A stretch of DNA of 64,000 nucleotides, from assembly GCF_013167895.1 (NCBI RefSeq), contig NZ_BLWC01000001.1:682001-746000 (forward strand). The letters are read 5' to 3'. The notes beneath the pieces are model-generated. The model did no database searches and was not told the origin of the DNA. It worked only from the letters and a program-made list of their open reading frames with translations. Below, piece by piece: positions 45,556-54,764 of the stretch; the first letter of the stretch is position 1, and the number at the start of each line of letters is the position of its first letter. This DNA comes from Streptomyces fulvorobeus (GTDB lineage: Bacteria > Actinomycetota > Actinomycetes > Streptomycetales > Streptomycetaceae). The translations under genes were made by a program, and so were the position numbers.

Positions 45556-46278
45556 GTGGCTGGCGAGGAGCTGGGCGACACGTCGGCGGCCATGGGGCCC
45601 AGGCTGCGGGCCGCGCGCGAGCATCATGGCGCCACGCTCGCCGGTATCAGCCGCGCGACCGGCATCTCGCCGAGCACGCTGTCGCGGATCGAGACCGGCC
45701 GGCGCAAGCCCACCCTGGAGGTGGTGCTGAAGCTGGCGAAGGAGTACGGCGTCTCCCTGGACGTGCTGGCCGGCACCGCACCCGTCCCGGCGGCTGCGCC
45801 GCGCACCTCGGCGCCGCTGAGCTTCGGCGACGACAAGGCGGTGCTGCCGCTCACCCGGTACGTCGGCGGCTTGCACGCCCACAAGCACGTACTGCCCGTC
45901 GTCGAGGATCTGCCCGCCAGGCCCCGGCAGGTCTCCCACGAGGGCTATGAGTGGCTGTGCGTCCTGTACGGGCGACTGTGGCTCGCGCTCGGCAGCCAGG
46001 ATCTCGTCCTGACCGCCGGGGACGTCGCCGAGTTCGACACCCGCACCCCGCACGGGATGGCGAACACCGGCCTCGGCGGGCCGGTCGAGTACCTGATCCT
46101 GTTCGGACCGCAGGCGAACGCCTGCGGCCGCGGACCCCACCGCCCTTTGGCCCGGAGCCCGGTAACCCGCAGCCCTTGTGACCGATCCAGACGCCGTGCC
46201 GCTCAGGGGGGAAACCACGGCAATCAGCCACCCGTGGCGGAAAAGCGACCGACAGTGCCCGGGGCCGGGTCTGCGTGA
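45556..46278 (+). CDS. XRE-family regulator with cupin domain, probable frameshift near the end
   Basis: The start is the GTG at 45556, with GGAAGGAG upstream. The HTH_XRE shows HGATLAGISRATGISPSTLSRIETGRRKPTLEVVLKLA (within residues 23-60). A cupin domain follows (HEGYEWLCVLYGRLWLALGSQDLVL and AGDVAEFDTRTPHGMAN). As read it is 240 residues, but after LILFGPQ the tail looks foreign. Adding one G at 46113-46114 gives GERLRPRTPPPFGPEPGNPQPL and a stop at 46181, close to family tails. Likely controls the divergent hydrolase. Confidence 0.82.
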   Translation: MAGEELGDTSAAMGPRLRAAREHHGATLAGISRATGISPSTLSRIETGRRKPTLEVVLKLAKEYGVSLDVLAGTAPVPAAAPRTSAPLSFGDDKAVLPLTRYVGGLHAHKHVLPVVEDLPARPRQVSHEGYEWLCVLYGRLWLALGSQDLVLTAGDVAEFDTRTPHGMANTGLGGPVEYLILFGPQANACGRGPHRPLARSPVTRSPCDRSRRRAAQGGNHGNQPPVAEKRPTVPGAGSA

Positions 46279-46353
46279 CGTCGGCTCGCGTGTATGACGG
46301 AACCGGTGCACTCCATGCAGATGCATCGAACACACTTACTATTAGCGTATGAC

Positions 46354-46659
46354 ATGACTGCACCGAGGTTCCCCCACGCCCTCCACGCCGCCCAGGTCCG
46401 GCTTCACCGGGCCACTGCGGAGCTCCTGGGATTCGGGCGCAGCCTGCCGTGGCCGGTGGAGCCGCATGAGGGGTGGCCAGGCAAGGAGCACTCGCGCACC
46501 GGTGAGGTCACCGGCGGCCGACCGCCCTCGCCCGGGTGGACGGACGAGCAGAAGGCAACGTTCGTACGGGCGTTCCTGCGTGCGGATTCCTCTGGAGTGA
46601 GGGTGTCTGGAAACGGTACTGCCCTCTGGACACCGTCGACAGGCGGCCTGGAGAGTTGA
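46354..46659 (+). CDS. small hypothetical protein
   Basis: The protein has 101 residues from the ATG at 46354. The start sits in an AT-rich patch (TTACTATTAGCGT just upstream), perhaps leaderless. The middle, GFGRSLPWPVEPHEGWPGKEHSRTG and PPSPGWTDEQKATFVRAF, resembles small Streptomyces hypothetical proteins whose PGWTDEQKAEV region is followed by a long helix. Here the tail after RAFLRA is unlike the family, so a frameshift is possible. No function can be given. Confidence 0.5.
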   Translation: MTAPRFPHALHAAQVRLHRATAELLGFGRSLPWPVEPHEGWPGKEHSRTGEVTGGRPPSPGWTDEQKATFVRAFLRADSSGVRVSGNGTALWTPSTGGLES

Positions 46660-46697
46660 GGGTGCTCGAACAACCAGCCGTCAACTCGGGGAGAGTC

Positions 46698-47117
46698 ATG
46701 CGTACTCGTCTTGCCGCCGCCCTCTGCGGCACCGTTCTCACCGCTGGGACGCTGCTGAGTGCGCCCACGGCCAGCGCCCAGGCAACTGCCTATCCGACCA
46801 CCCCGTTCGACGTCACGGTCGGAAATACCTACACGAGGGGCACCATCACCTGGTACGACCGTTCGGTCGGTGTGACGGGCACGGAGAAGTCGGTGGATGT
46901 GTCCAACTGCCGGGGCACCACAGTATTCACCCTGGACAGCGCCAGGCATCAGCTGGACTTCAACTACAGCGGCGGGGTGTGCGGCACGAGCGCGGCCTTC
47001 ACCGCCCCTGCCACGGCGGATGTCCCTGGTGGTGCGTCTTTTGTACGCGTCTGCCTCGATGACGCTGGTGTCTACCCCCCCACGTACTACCTGTGCAAGG
47101 TGTACGGGCGCCCGTAA
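46698..47117 (+). CDS. small secreted protein
   Basis: The protein has 139 residues from the ATG at 46698, with GGGAGAG upstream. A signal peptide MRTRLAAALCGTVLTAG...ASA covers about 30 residues. The exported part is beta-rich (PFDVTVGNTYTRGTITWYD) with Cys that could form disulfides (VSNCRGTT, GGVCGTS, VRVCLDD, YYLCKVYG). I do not recognise the family; it could be a small extracellular structural or interaction protein. It converges on the 2-hydroxyacid dehydrogenase. Confidence 0.7.
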   Translation: MRTRLAAALCGTVLTAGTLLSAPTASAQATAYPTTPFDVTVGNTYTRGTITWYDRSVGVTGTEKSVDVSNCRGTTVFTLDSARHQLDFNYSGGVCGTSAAFTAPATADVPGGASFVRVCLDDAGVYPPTYYLCKVYGRP

Positions 47118-47190
47118 AGCACCACTCCCCGGCGGATGTCCAGCGGACCCGCGATGAAGCACCAGATCTCGGTAGGCACGCAGCGCCCGG

Positions 47191-47217
47191 GCCGGCACGG
47201 GGGCCGGCCGTGCCGGC
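47191..47217. terminator. bidirectional terminator between convergent genes
   Basis: GCCGGCACGG (47191-47200) and CCGTGCCGGC (47208-47217) form a perfect 10-bp stem with a 7-base loop between the small secreted protein and the dehydrogenase. Confidence 0.7.
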
Positions 47218-47237
47218 TCCTAGATGTTCGGGGATGC

Positions 47238-48263
47238 TCAGGCCGAGCGGGTCAGCGCTTCGGACCACACCGGATCGGCGTAGGGCAGTCCTTGTCCATA
47301 CCTTTCCAGTTCATCGAGCGCGGCGTGCGCCACCCGGAGCAGTTCGTTGCCGAGCGAGCCGGCCACGTGGGGTGTCAGCAGCACGTTGGGAAGGTCGTAC
47401 AGGGGCGAGGAGGCGGGCAGCACCTCCGGCTCGGTCACGTCCAGCACCGCGTTCAGCCGTCCCGAGACCAGTTCGTCCGTCAGAGCGGCGGTGTCGACCA
47501 GGGAGCCGCGTGCCGTGTTGATGAGCGTCGCACCGTCCGGCAGCAGGCTCAGGCGCTCCCGGTCGAAGAGATGCCGAGTCCGCGGGAGTTCCGGCGCGTG
47601 AATCGTCACCACGTCGCTCGTCACCGCCAGGGTGTCGAGCGGCACCGGCCGGACACCGAGCCGTGCCGCCTCCTCCTCGTCCACGTACGGGTCGTACAGC
47701 AGCACGCGCAGGTCGTGCGGGCGCAGCAGCTCGATCACCCGGCGCCCGATCCGGGACGCGCCGACGACGCCGACCGTGCGGCGGTAGTTCCCGCCCGCCC
47801 CGATCAGGTCGATCGAGCTGATCCGGGCTCGCGTGTCCCGGTACGCCCGCTCCGCCGCCAGCACACCCTTGCCGGAGAAGAGGATGGCGGCCAGGGTGTA
47901 TTCGGCGACGGGCAGCGCGTTCGCCGCCGCCGCGGAGGCGACCGTCAGCCCCCGCTCCCAGCAGGCGTCGGTGATGTGGTGCTTCACCGAGCCGGCGGCG
48001 TGCACGACCGTGCGCAGCCTGGGCATCCGGTCCAGCACCCCGGCGGTGAGCGGTGGGCAGCCCCAGCCCGTCAGCAGCGCCTCGGCCCTCGCGAGCACCT
48101 GCGCCAGAGCGGGGTCGGCGAAGTCCTCGACCACGAGGGAGGGGTCGGTGTCGGCGAGGGCAGTGAGCCGGTCGAGCGCCATGCGGTCGAACAGCGCCTT
48201 GCTGACCGAAGGGTCCATCGCGAGGACGGTACGCGGACGGCGGGACGGGAGAGGCGGCGTCAC
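47238..48263 (-). CDS. D-2-hydroxyacid dehydrogenase (NAD-dependent)
   Basis: The protein has 341 residues from the GTG at 48263, which overlaps the permease stop (GTGA). The NAD-binding part shows TVGVVGASRIGRRVIELL (about residues 165-182), TLINTARGSLVDTAALT, and catalytic residues in NAVLDVTEPEVLP and LLTPHVAGS (Glu and His). The family acts on 2-keto acids or glyoxylate-like substrates. Being the last gene of the sugar-uptake operon, it may process a product of polysaccharide breakdown. Confidence 0.9.
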   Translation of the reverse strand: MTPPLPSRRPRTVLAMDPSVSKALFDRMALDRLTALADTDPSLVVEDFADPALAQVLARAEALLTGWGCPPLTAGVLDRMPRLRTVVHAAGSVKHHITDACWERGLTVASAAAANALPVAEYTLAAILFSGKGVLAAERAYRDTRARISSIDLIGAGGNYRRTVGVVGASRIGRRVIELLRPHDLRVLLYDPYVDEEEAARLGVRPVPLDTLAVTSDVVTIHAPELPRTRHLFDRERLSLLPDGATLINTARGSLVDTAALTDELVSGRLNAVLDVTEPEVLPASSPLYDLPNVLLTPHVAGSLGNELLRVAHAALDELERYGQGLPYADPVWSEALTRSA

Positions 48264-49180
48264 TTGACGGCTCCTGCGGTGAGGCCGGAACGCCAGTAAC
48301 GCTGGAGCGCGATGAAGGCGACGGCGAGGGGGACGATGGACAGCAGTGAGCCCGTGATGACGAACGAGTAGAACTGCGGCTCCTGCGCGAGGGTGGCGTT
48401 CCAGTTGAACAGGCCCAGCCCCACGGGGTAGAGCGCGGAGTCGTTGAGCATCACCAGCGGGAGGAAGAAGTTGTTCCAGCTCGCGGTGAACGAGAAGAGG
48501 AAGATCGTCACGAAGGCGGGTGAGAGCATCGGCAGCGCGACGGACCGGAAGGTCCTCAGTTCGCTCGCGCCGTCGAGCCGGGCCGCCTCCAGGGTCTCGC
48601 CCGCGACGTAGCTCTCGGCGAAGACGCGGGCCAGATAGACGCCGAAGGGGTTGACCAGGCCGGGGATCAGCACGGCCCAGTAGGAGTTGACCAGCCCTGT
48701 CTCCGAGGCCATCAGGTACATCGGCAGGGAGAGGACGGTGTGCGGGACGAGGATGCCCAGCAGCACGAGGCCGTACAGCTTCTCCTTGCCGGGGAAGTGG
48801 TACTTGTCGAAGGCGTACCCGGCCAGCAGCGAGACGAGGGTGGAGGCGAGGGCGCCGACGACCGAGTACAGCATGCTGTTCGCCATCCAGCGGCCGAAGA
48901 TCCCGTCCTGGTGGGCGAAGAGGGCGGAGAGGTTGGCGAAGAGGTTGAAGTCGGCGAGCTGGAAGCCGGGACGGCCGAACAGATCTCCGTTGCTCTTGGT
49001 GGCGTTGAGCAGCAGCCAGCTCAGCGGCATCAGCGTGTACACGGCGACGATGGCGAGGATCGTGTTGACCGCGGCCTTGGACGACCACGAGGTGCCGGTG
49101 GGGCGTCGGCGGGGGGTGGCCGTCCGTACGGGTGAGGCGGCCGGCGCCCCGGTCGCGGGTGCCTCGGCGGTGAGCGCCAT
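48260..49180 (-). CDS. carbohydrate ABC transporter permease (MalG type)
   Basis: The protein has 306 residues from the ATG at 49180. Membrane segments begin at AAVNTILAIVAVYTLMPLSWLLL. The EAA loop region is GETLEAARLDGASELRTFRSVALPMLSPA, the site of ATPase docking. No ATPase gene is in the locus, as is normal in Streptomyces, where a shared MsiK-type ATPase serves many sugar transporters. Gap to the upstream permease is 2 bp. Confidence 0.92.
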   Translation of the reverse strand: MALTAEAPATGAPAASPVRTATPRRRPTGTSWSSKAAVNTILAIVAVYTLMPLSWLLLNATKSNGDLFGRPGFQLADFNLFANLSALFAHQDGIFGRWMANSMLYSVVGALASTLVSLLAGYAFDKYHFPGKEKLYGLVLLGILVPHTVLSLPMYLMASETGLVNSYWAVLIPGLVNPFGVYLARVFAESYVAGETLEAARLDGASELRTFRSVALPMLSPAFVTIFLFSFTASWNNFFLPLVMLNDSALYPVGLGLFNWNATLAQEPQFYSFVITGSLLSIVPLAVAFIALQRYWRSGLTAGAVK

Positions 49181-49182
49181 GG

Positions 49183-50082
49183 TCACGCCTCCTTCCAGCG
49201 GTTGCCGAGCTTGGTGATGACGAACGACAGCGCGGCACCGAGCAGCGCCAGCATCAGGGAGGCCGCTGCCGCCAGGCCGTAGTCGTGCTTGGTGAAGGCG
49301 GCCTGGTAGATGTACATCACCGGGCTCCAGTTCTGCGAGATGGCGGACGACTGGGCGCGCAGCACCTCCGGCTCGTTGAAGAGCTGGATCGCGCCGACCG
49401 CGGTGAAGAGCATGGTGAGAACGACCGACGAACGGATCATCGGCAGCTTGACGGCCAGGGCGGTGCGCAGCTGTCCGGCGCCGTCGACCGTGGCCGCCTC
49501 CAGGGTCTCCCTGGGCACGGCCTGGAGGGCGGCATAGAAGATCACCGTGTTGTAGCCCATCCACTGCCATGCGGCGGCGTTGGCCATGGAGAAGATCACC
49601 GTGTCGGCGCCGAGGAAGTCCCATTCGACGCCGAAGGTGTTAAGGAAGTCCACCACCGGGCTCAGACCGGGCGTGTACAGGAAGCCCCAGATGATCGCGG
49701 CGATGAGGCCGGGCACGGCGTGCGGCAGGAAGTAGGCCAGCTGGAAGAGTCTCTTCGCGCTCGCCATCGTGGAGTCCACCAGCAGGGCCAGGGCGAGGGC
49801 CCCGCCCACCATCACCGGGATGTAGATCAGGCAGTACAGGGCGACGTGGAGGAAGCCGTCGCGGAACGCGGTGTCCTCCAGCGCCCGCAGGTAGTTGTCG
49901 ACGCCGACGAACAGGGTCTCCGGAGCCTCGAATCCGAGGCCCGAGGTGGCTTGTTCGCGGAACAGACTCATCCACAGCGCGTAGCAGACGGGGGCGACGA
50001 GGGTGGCGAGGAAGAGGACGAAGAAGGGGGCGATGAAGAGGGCCGGTGTGCTGCGCTGCCCGCGGCCGAGCCGGGAAGTCAT
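49183..50082 (-). CDS. carbohydrate ABC transporter permease (MalF type)
   Basis: The protein has 299 residues from the ATG at 50082. Hydrophobic segments run from ALFIAPFFVLFLATLVAPVCYALWMSLF onward. The EAA loop is RETLEAATVDGAGQLRTALAVKLPMI. It is the first permease of the pair; the upstream sugar-binding gene is separated by about 100 bp with a strong hairpin. Confidence 0.92.
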   Translation of the reverse strand: MTSRLGRGQRSTPALFIAPFFVLFLATLVAPVCYALWMSLFREQATSGLGFEAPETLFVGVDNYLRALEDTAFRDGFLHVALYCLIYIPVMVGGALALALLVDSTMASAKRLFQLAYFLPHAVPGLIAAIIWGFLYTPGLSPVVDFLNTFGVEWDFLGADTVIFSMANAAAWQWMGYNTVIFYAALQAVPRETLEAATVDGAGQLRTALAVKLPMIRSSVVLTMLFTAVGAIQLFNEPEVLRAQSSAISQNWSPVMYIYQAAFTKHDYGLAAAASLMLALLGAALSFVITKLGNRWKEA

Positions 50083-50110
50083 CGGCGGTAGCTCCTTGGA
50101 TGATCGGGCG

Positions 50111-50164
50111 CCCGGGGCGGGCGGACCCGGGCTGACGTGTCCGCCCGCGTCCGCCCGCCCCGGG
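50111..50164 (-). terminator. long hairpin between sugar-binding and permease genes
   Basis: CCCGGGGCGGGCGGAC (50111-50126) and its exact complement (50149-50164) form a 16-bp stem with a 22-base loop, between the binding-protein stop and the permease start. In ABC operons such a hairpin often lowers permease expression relative to the binding protein. Confidence 0.75.
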
Positions 50165-50183
50165 GGAAACCTCGTAGCGGGCG

Positions 50184-51512
50184 TTACTTGGCGAGCTTGA
50201 GACCCCGGTCGGTGATCGCCTTCTCGGCTGCGGCCTGGCCGGCCTGGAAGGCTGCCCAGAACTCGCCGGTTTTCTGCGCCTTGCCGAACTCCGCCTGCAG
50301 GGTCATCGTCGTGGAGTTGTGCACCGGGCTCCAGCTCCAGCCTTCGGCGATGTTCGGCACCTGGGCACCGGCGACGGCGTAGATGTCCTGCCCGCCGAAG
50401 TAGGAGGCGTCGAACGTCGACTTGGCGGCGGCGCGGAGCTTCTCGGCCGCGGGCAGGCCGCTGGAGGTGCCTGCCGCGAGCCGGGCCTTGACGGCCGCCT
50501 CGTCGGTGGTCGCCCACCGGATGAACTCGGCCGCCGCCTTCGCCTTCTTGCTGTCCTTGGTGATGGCGAAGGCCGAGCCGCCGACCGCGCCGGTGGCCGG
50601 CGTACCCCAGTGCGGGAGCGGAGCCTCGGCCCACTTCCCGGCCTGAGCGGGGTACGTGGTCTTGATGGAACCGGCGCTCCAGGAGGCGCCGATCAGCGCG
50701 ATCGCCCTGGAGTCGGTCACGGTCTTGGTGGCCTCGGGGCTCCACGCCTTGTGGTTGAGGACGAGGTCGTTCCTGACCAGGTCCTTCCAGTAGTCGGCGA
50801 CCTTCTTCGTGGCCGGGTCGGTGATGCTCACCTTCCAGGCGTCGCCGGTCGAGCCGTACCACTGTGCCCCGGCCTGCTGGGAGAGCCCGGCCCAGGTAGC
50901 CGTGTCGTCGCCCCAGAAGTCGAGCAGCCGCGCCTGCCCCCTGGAAGCGGTCCTGACCTTCTCGGCCGCCGTCCGGAACTCGGTCCACGTCGTGGGGACC
51001 TCGATGCCGTACCGCTTGAACAGGTCGGTGCGGTAGTAGAGCGTCTGCGGGCCCACGTCGTACGGCGCGGCCCACGTCTTGCCGCCTAGGGTGACCAACG
51101 CCTGGACGGAGGCGGGGGCGTACCCCTTGACGGACTCGGCCAGTTCGCCGCTCGAGTCGCGCAGCAGTCCCTGGGTGACGAGGTCGGGGACGGCCTGGTA
51201 CTCGAGGTTGACGACGTCCGGCGCGTTGCCCGCCTTCACGGCCTTGGAGATCTTGTCGTAGCCGCCGTTCAGGCCGGCGGGTATCTCGGCGAAGGTGACC
51301 TTGATGTCCGGGTGGGTCTTGTTGAACGCGGCGGCCATGTCCTTGGTCCCCGGCATCCATGACCAGTACGTGATGTCGACGGGCTTGCCGGCGGAGCCGG
51401 TCGCGGCGTCCGCCGAGCCGGAGTCCGCTCCACCGCAGGCGGTCGCGAGCAGGGCGAGGGCGGCGACCGCGGCGGCGAGGGCCGGAGCGGACGTGCGGGA
51501 GGTGGACTGCAT
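50184..51512 (-). CDS. sugar ABC transporter substrate-binding lipoprotein
   Basis: The protein has 442 residues from the ATG at 51512. The signal ends in the lipobox LLATAC (Cys at about residue 25). The SBP_bac_1 domain shows VDITYWSWMPGTKDMAAAFNKTHPDIKVTF, DVVNLEYQAVPDLVTQGLL and AVGGSAFAITKDSKKAKAAAEFIRWAT, typical of binding proteins for di- and oligosaccharides. With the two permeases and the glycosidases around it, the ligand is probably a fragment released by the PL8 lyase (inference). Confidence 0.92.
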   Translation of the reverse strand: MQSTSRTSAPALAAAVAALALLATACGGADSGSADAATGSAGKPVDITYWSWMPGTKDMAAAFNKTHPDIKVTFAEIPAGLNGGYDKISKAVKAGNAPDVVNLEYQAVPDLVTQGLLRDSSGELAESVKGYAPASVQALVTLGGKTWAAPYDVGPQTLYYRTDLFKRYGIEVPTTWTEFRTAAEKVRTASRGQARLLDFWGDDTATWAGLSQQAGAQWYGSTGDAWKVSITDPATKKVADYWKDLVRNDLVLNHKAWSPEATKTVTDSRAIALIGASWSAGSIKTTYPAQAGKWAEAPLPHWGTPATGAVGGSAFAITKDSKKAKAAAEFIRWATTDEAAVKARLAAGTSSGLPAAEKLRAAAKSTFDASYFGGQDIYAVAGAQVPNIAEGWSWSPVHNSTTMTLQAEFGKAQKTGEFWAAFQAGQAAAEKAITDRGLKLAK

Positions 51513-51625
51513 GGCGCTACTCCTACGGGAGGCGTGTGAAAGCGGCGAGTTGACGCACATCTTTCGGCCAGAACCGATCAGAGTCAATAGCAAGTGAACA
51601 AACGACCATCAAGAAAAGATATCGA

Positions 51626-51658
51626 TCGAACAATCTGTCCATATGAACACTCGAACAG
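51626..51658. promoter_or_regulatory. candidate operators ahead of the sugar-uptake operon
   Basis: TCGAACAATC (51626-51635) is followed by TATGAACAC and TCGAACAG (51651-51658) in an AT-rich stretch 114-146 bp upstream of the sugar-binding gene. The same decamer recurs exactly at 54636-54645 near the regulator and PL8 starts. Confidence 0.6.
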
Positions 51659-51686
51659 ACACCGTGACCGCCGGGCCCCGTGCGGG

Positions 51687-53449
51687 TCAGCCGAGATCCG
51701 CGTCGCGGCGCAGCTCGACCACGGGCCGGTCACAGCCGTCGAGCTCCAGTACGACGATCTCGTTGCGCCCCGCCTCGAGCAGCGGCCAGGGGACGTACAG
51801 CGTGCGCTGCGGCCCCCGTTCCTCCCAGTAGCGGCCCAGGCAGAAACCGTTGACCCACACATAGCCCTTGCCCCAGCCGGGCAGTGCCAGGTACGTGTCG
51901 GCCGGCTCGGCCACCTCCAGAGAACCCCGGTGGAACACCGGGCCCCGGTCCGCCCCCGTCGCGCCCCACGGCAGCGCGTCCGGCGTCCCGTGCCCCAGCT
52001 CCACCGCGCGCGCGGTCCAGCCGTGCAGCATCTGCTGGGTGTGCAGCACCCGCCGCACACCCTTGCGGTCGCCGAGCCCCGCCCCGTAGTTGATCCGCCC
52101 CATCGACTCCACCAGCAGCTCCACACGCGCCTGGGCGCCGGGCACCGCGACGTCTTCGATCGACTCGACCCGGTCGCGTTCCAGTACGCCGACCGCCCTG
52201 CCGTCCACGAAGACGTGCGCCCGGTCGGCCAGCCCTTGGACGGAGAGCGGGTAGGGGCCGCGGGGGCCGGGAATCCACGACTCGTAGAGGACCAGGCCGT
52301 GGCCCGTGCCCAGTTCCTCGAAGGACGGCGGCTCCGGGGCGCTTACCCCCGGACCCGCGAGTGCGTCCAGCACGTCGAAGAGCCGGACCGATTCGGTGAG
52401 TTCGACGGACGCCGGGAGCAGCAGCGGGGCGGGCGGCTCCGGCTCGGGCAGCGGCTCGACGGCGTAGGCCCTGAGCACGTCCCGGAACGCGGAGAACTTC
52501 TCCGTGACGCCGCCGCGCTCGTCGATCGGCGCGTCGTAGTCGTACGAGGTCACCGTCGGCAGATAGCGCTCACCGGTCGCCGGATCCTTGGTGTTGGCCC
52601 CCGCCCAGGTGGAGAAGTTCGTCCCGCCGTGCGCCATGTAGAGGTTGACCGACGCGCCGGCCGCGAGGATCTCCTCCAGCGCGGCCGCGGCTTCCGCCGG
52701 ATCTCGTACGACGTGCTCCGTGCCCCAGTGGTCGAACCAGCCGCACCAGAACTCCATGCACATCGCCGGGTCCTTGGGCCGCAGCTTCCTCAGGCTCGCG
52801 AACGCCTCGGTGGCGCGGCTGCCGAAGTTGACGGTGGCCTGCAGCCCCGGGACCGTCCCGCCGGTCAGGAAGAAGTCGTCGGGGCCGTCCGAGGTGAACA
52901 GGGGAACGTCGATGCCACGCGCCCGCAGCCCGGCGGCCAGGTACTCCAGATACCCCGTGTCCGATCCGTAGGACCCGTACTCGTTCTCCACCTGCACCAT
53001 CAGCACGTTGCCGCCGCGGGTGACCTGGTGGGCGGCGACGATCGGGATGAGCCGGTCGAACCAGCGATCCACATGGGCCAGGTACGCGGGGTCCTGGCAG
53101 CGCAGCGACCGCACCTCGCGGTCGGCGAGCAGCCACCAGGGCAGGCCGCCGTTCTCCCACTCCGCGCAGATGTACGGCGAGGGCCGCACGATCGCGCGCA
53201 GGCCGGCCTCGCGGGTGGCGTGCAGGAAGCGGTCGAGGTCCGCAGGACCCGTGAAGTCGTACGCACCCGGGCGGGGCTCGTGGAAGTTCCACGGGACGTA
53301 GGTCTCGACGGTGTCGAGGCCCAGTGCCCGCAGCATGTGAAGGCGGTGCGGCCACTGCTCCGGCAGGACGCGGAAGTAGTGCAGGGCGCCGGACAGCAGG
53401 CGCGCCGGGCGGTCGTCGGGGAGGAACCCCCGGCCGGTATGTGGAACAT
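51687..53449 (-). CDS. beta-galactosidase, GH35, apparent frameshift near the start
   Basis: The catalytic core is intact. The acid/base Glu is in MVQVENEYGSYG and the nucleophile Glu in CMEFWCGWFDHWG. A jelly-roll region follows. In the sequence given, the open frame carries the core from the LSGALHYF stretch on but has no good start. The ATG at 53449, with GGGAG upstream, begins MFHIPAGG. Adding one C to the CCCCC at 53427-53431 joins it to FLPDDRPARLLSGALHYFRVLPEQW. Restored length is about 587 residues, normal for GH35. No signal peptide is seen, so it acts inside the cell. It follows the regulator gene by 27 bp. Confidence 0.88.
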
Positions 53450-53476
53450 GGAGGTTTCTCCCGTGCTCTGCGACAG

Positions 53477-54562
53477 TCAGGGGCTGGTCGGCGCGCTGGA
53501 GGCACGTACGCGCAGTTCGGGCAGGATGGCCAGCAGGTGGCGAGCACGTCCCGGATCGGCGACGCGCTGCGCGAGCAGGTCCACCGCGGCCGCGCCGACG
53601 GCGTGCTTGGGCGGGGCGATCGCGGTGAGCGGGATGTCGGCGAGTGAGGCGACCTCGTCGTCATAGGCGACGACCGCGATATCACCGGGCACGTCCAGGC
53701 CGCGGGAGCGCAACCGTTGGAGCAGCACGATCGCGTCATGGTCGTTGTGGATCAGGGTGGCGTCCAGCAGCCCTTCGCCCGCCGCGTCGGCGAGCGCGTC
53801 GAGCAGCCGCTCGCGCTCGGCCGCGTCACCGGCCGGCGGAGGCAGCCGGAAGAGCGCGCTCTCATCGCCACCGGGCGGTTCGAGCCCGGCCGACACCAGA
53901 CCGCCGCGGTAGCCCTCCAGGAGGAGTGCGCCGTGCGGGCTGTCCTCGCGGAGCATCAGTCCGATCCGCCGGTAGCCCGCGTCCGCCAGGTGCCGCACCG
54001 CGAGCCTGGCGCCGTACACGTGGTCGGTGACCACCCGCTCGGCGCCCGAGATGTCGTCCCCCGGCCGGCGCTCGACCAGGACGTGCGGCACAGCCAGCTC
54101 AGCGAGCCAGGACGCGGCCGCCGCCGAGCCGCACGGGGTGATCAGGAGCCCGTCCACGCCGTCGGCGAGCATCTGCGCGGCATGCGCCCGCTCCTGCTCC
54201 GGGCTGTACTGGGAGATGCCCAGGACCAGACGGATTCCGCGGTCGCCTGCCGCCTCCTGCGCGCCCTTGATCACTTCCGGGTAGTAGTAGTCCGCGGCCG
54301 GCACGATGAGACCGAAGGTCATGGCCCCGCCCTCGGGCCGCTTCCGCGCCGGCTGCGCGGGGCCGGTGCTCTGGGCATGGCTCTCCTGCAGCACGGCGCC
54401 GCCGTGCACGCGGGCGATCAGGCCCCGCTCAGCGAGCGCCTCGATGTCCCGGCGGACGGTGACCGGTGAGACCCGCAACTCCTCGGCGAACTCGGTGACG
54501 CGAAGTGAGCCCTGCTCACGCAGCCTGCGGAGTATCGCCTGATGCCTTTCCTCGGCATGCAT
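53477..54562 (-). CDS. DeoR-type HTH with LacI-like sugar-sensor domain
   Basis: The protein has 361 residues from the ATG at 54562. The N-terminal HTH is DeoR-like: EERHQAILRRLREQGSLRVTEFAEELRVSPVTVRRDIEALAERGLIARVHGGAVL (within residues 4-60). The rest is a periplasmic-binding-protein fold (from about residue 80): TFGLIVPAADYYYPEVIKGAQEAA and LRLRSRGLDVPGDIAVVAYDDE-like features. It should sense a sugar or oligosaccharide and repress the locus. It is divergent from the PL8 gene and lies just upstream of GH35. Confidence 0.9.
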   Translation of the reverse strand: MHAEERHQAILRRLREQGSLRVTEFAEELRVSPVTVRRDIEALAERGLIARVHGGAVLQESHAQSTGPAQPARKRPEGGAMTFGLIVPAADYYYPEVIKGAQEAAGDRGIRLVLGISQYSPEQERAHAAQMLADGVDGLLITPCGSAAAASWLAELAVPHVLVERRPGDDISGAERVVTDHVYGARLAVRHLADAGYRRIGLMLREDSPHGALLLEGYRGGLVSAGLEPPGGDESALFRLPPPAGDAAERERLLDALADAAGEGLLDATLIHNDHDAIVLLQRLRSRGLDVPGDIAVVAYDDEVASLADIPLTAIAPPKHAVGAAAVDLLAQRVADPGRARHLLAILPELRVRASSAPTSP

Positions 54563-54620
54563 GCCTCGGTTCCCCCTTCGTCGCCGGACTGAGCTGCAGC
54601 TTAGCCCTCTGGCGATTGAT

Positions 54621-54665
54621 TATGAACGTTTCTGCTCGAACAATCATTTTGACCGTGGATCGAAC
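54621..54665. promoter_or_regulatory. candidate operators between regulator and PL8 gene
   Basis: TATGAACG (54621-54628), TCGAACAATC (54636-54645) and TCGAAC (54660-54665) lie 59-103 bp upstream of the regulator start and 100-144 bp upstream of PL8. The decamer is identical to that at 51626-51635. Confidence 0.6.
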
Positions 54666-54764
54666 TGCGCATTGACGTGTTGACCGGCTTCGTGAGAGAA
54701 ACCGCTCAACCAAGCGTGGTTCCAGCTTCAACGACACGCCCCTTTCCCCGGAGGTGCCCCCGCC

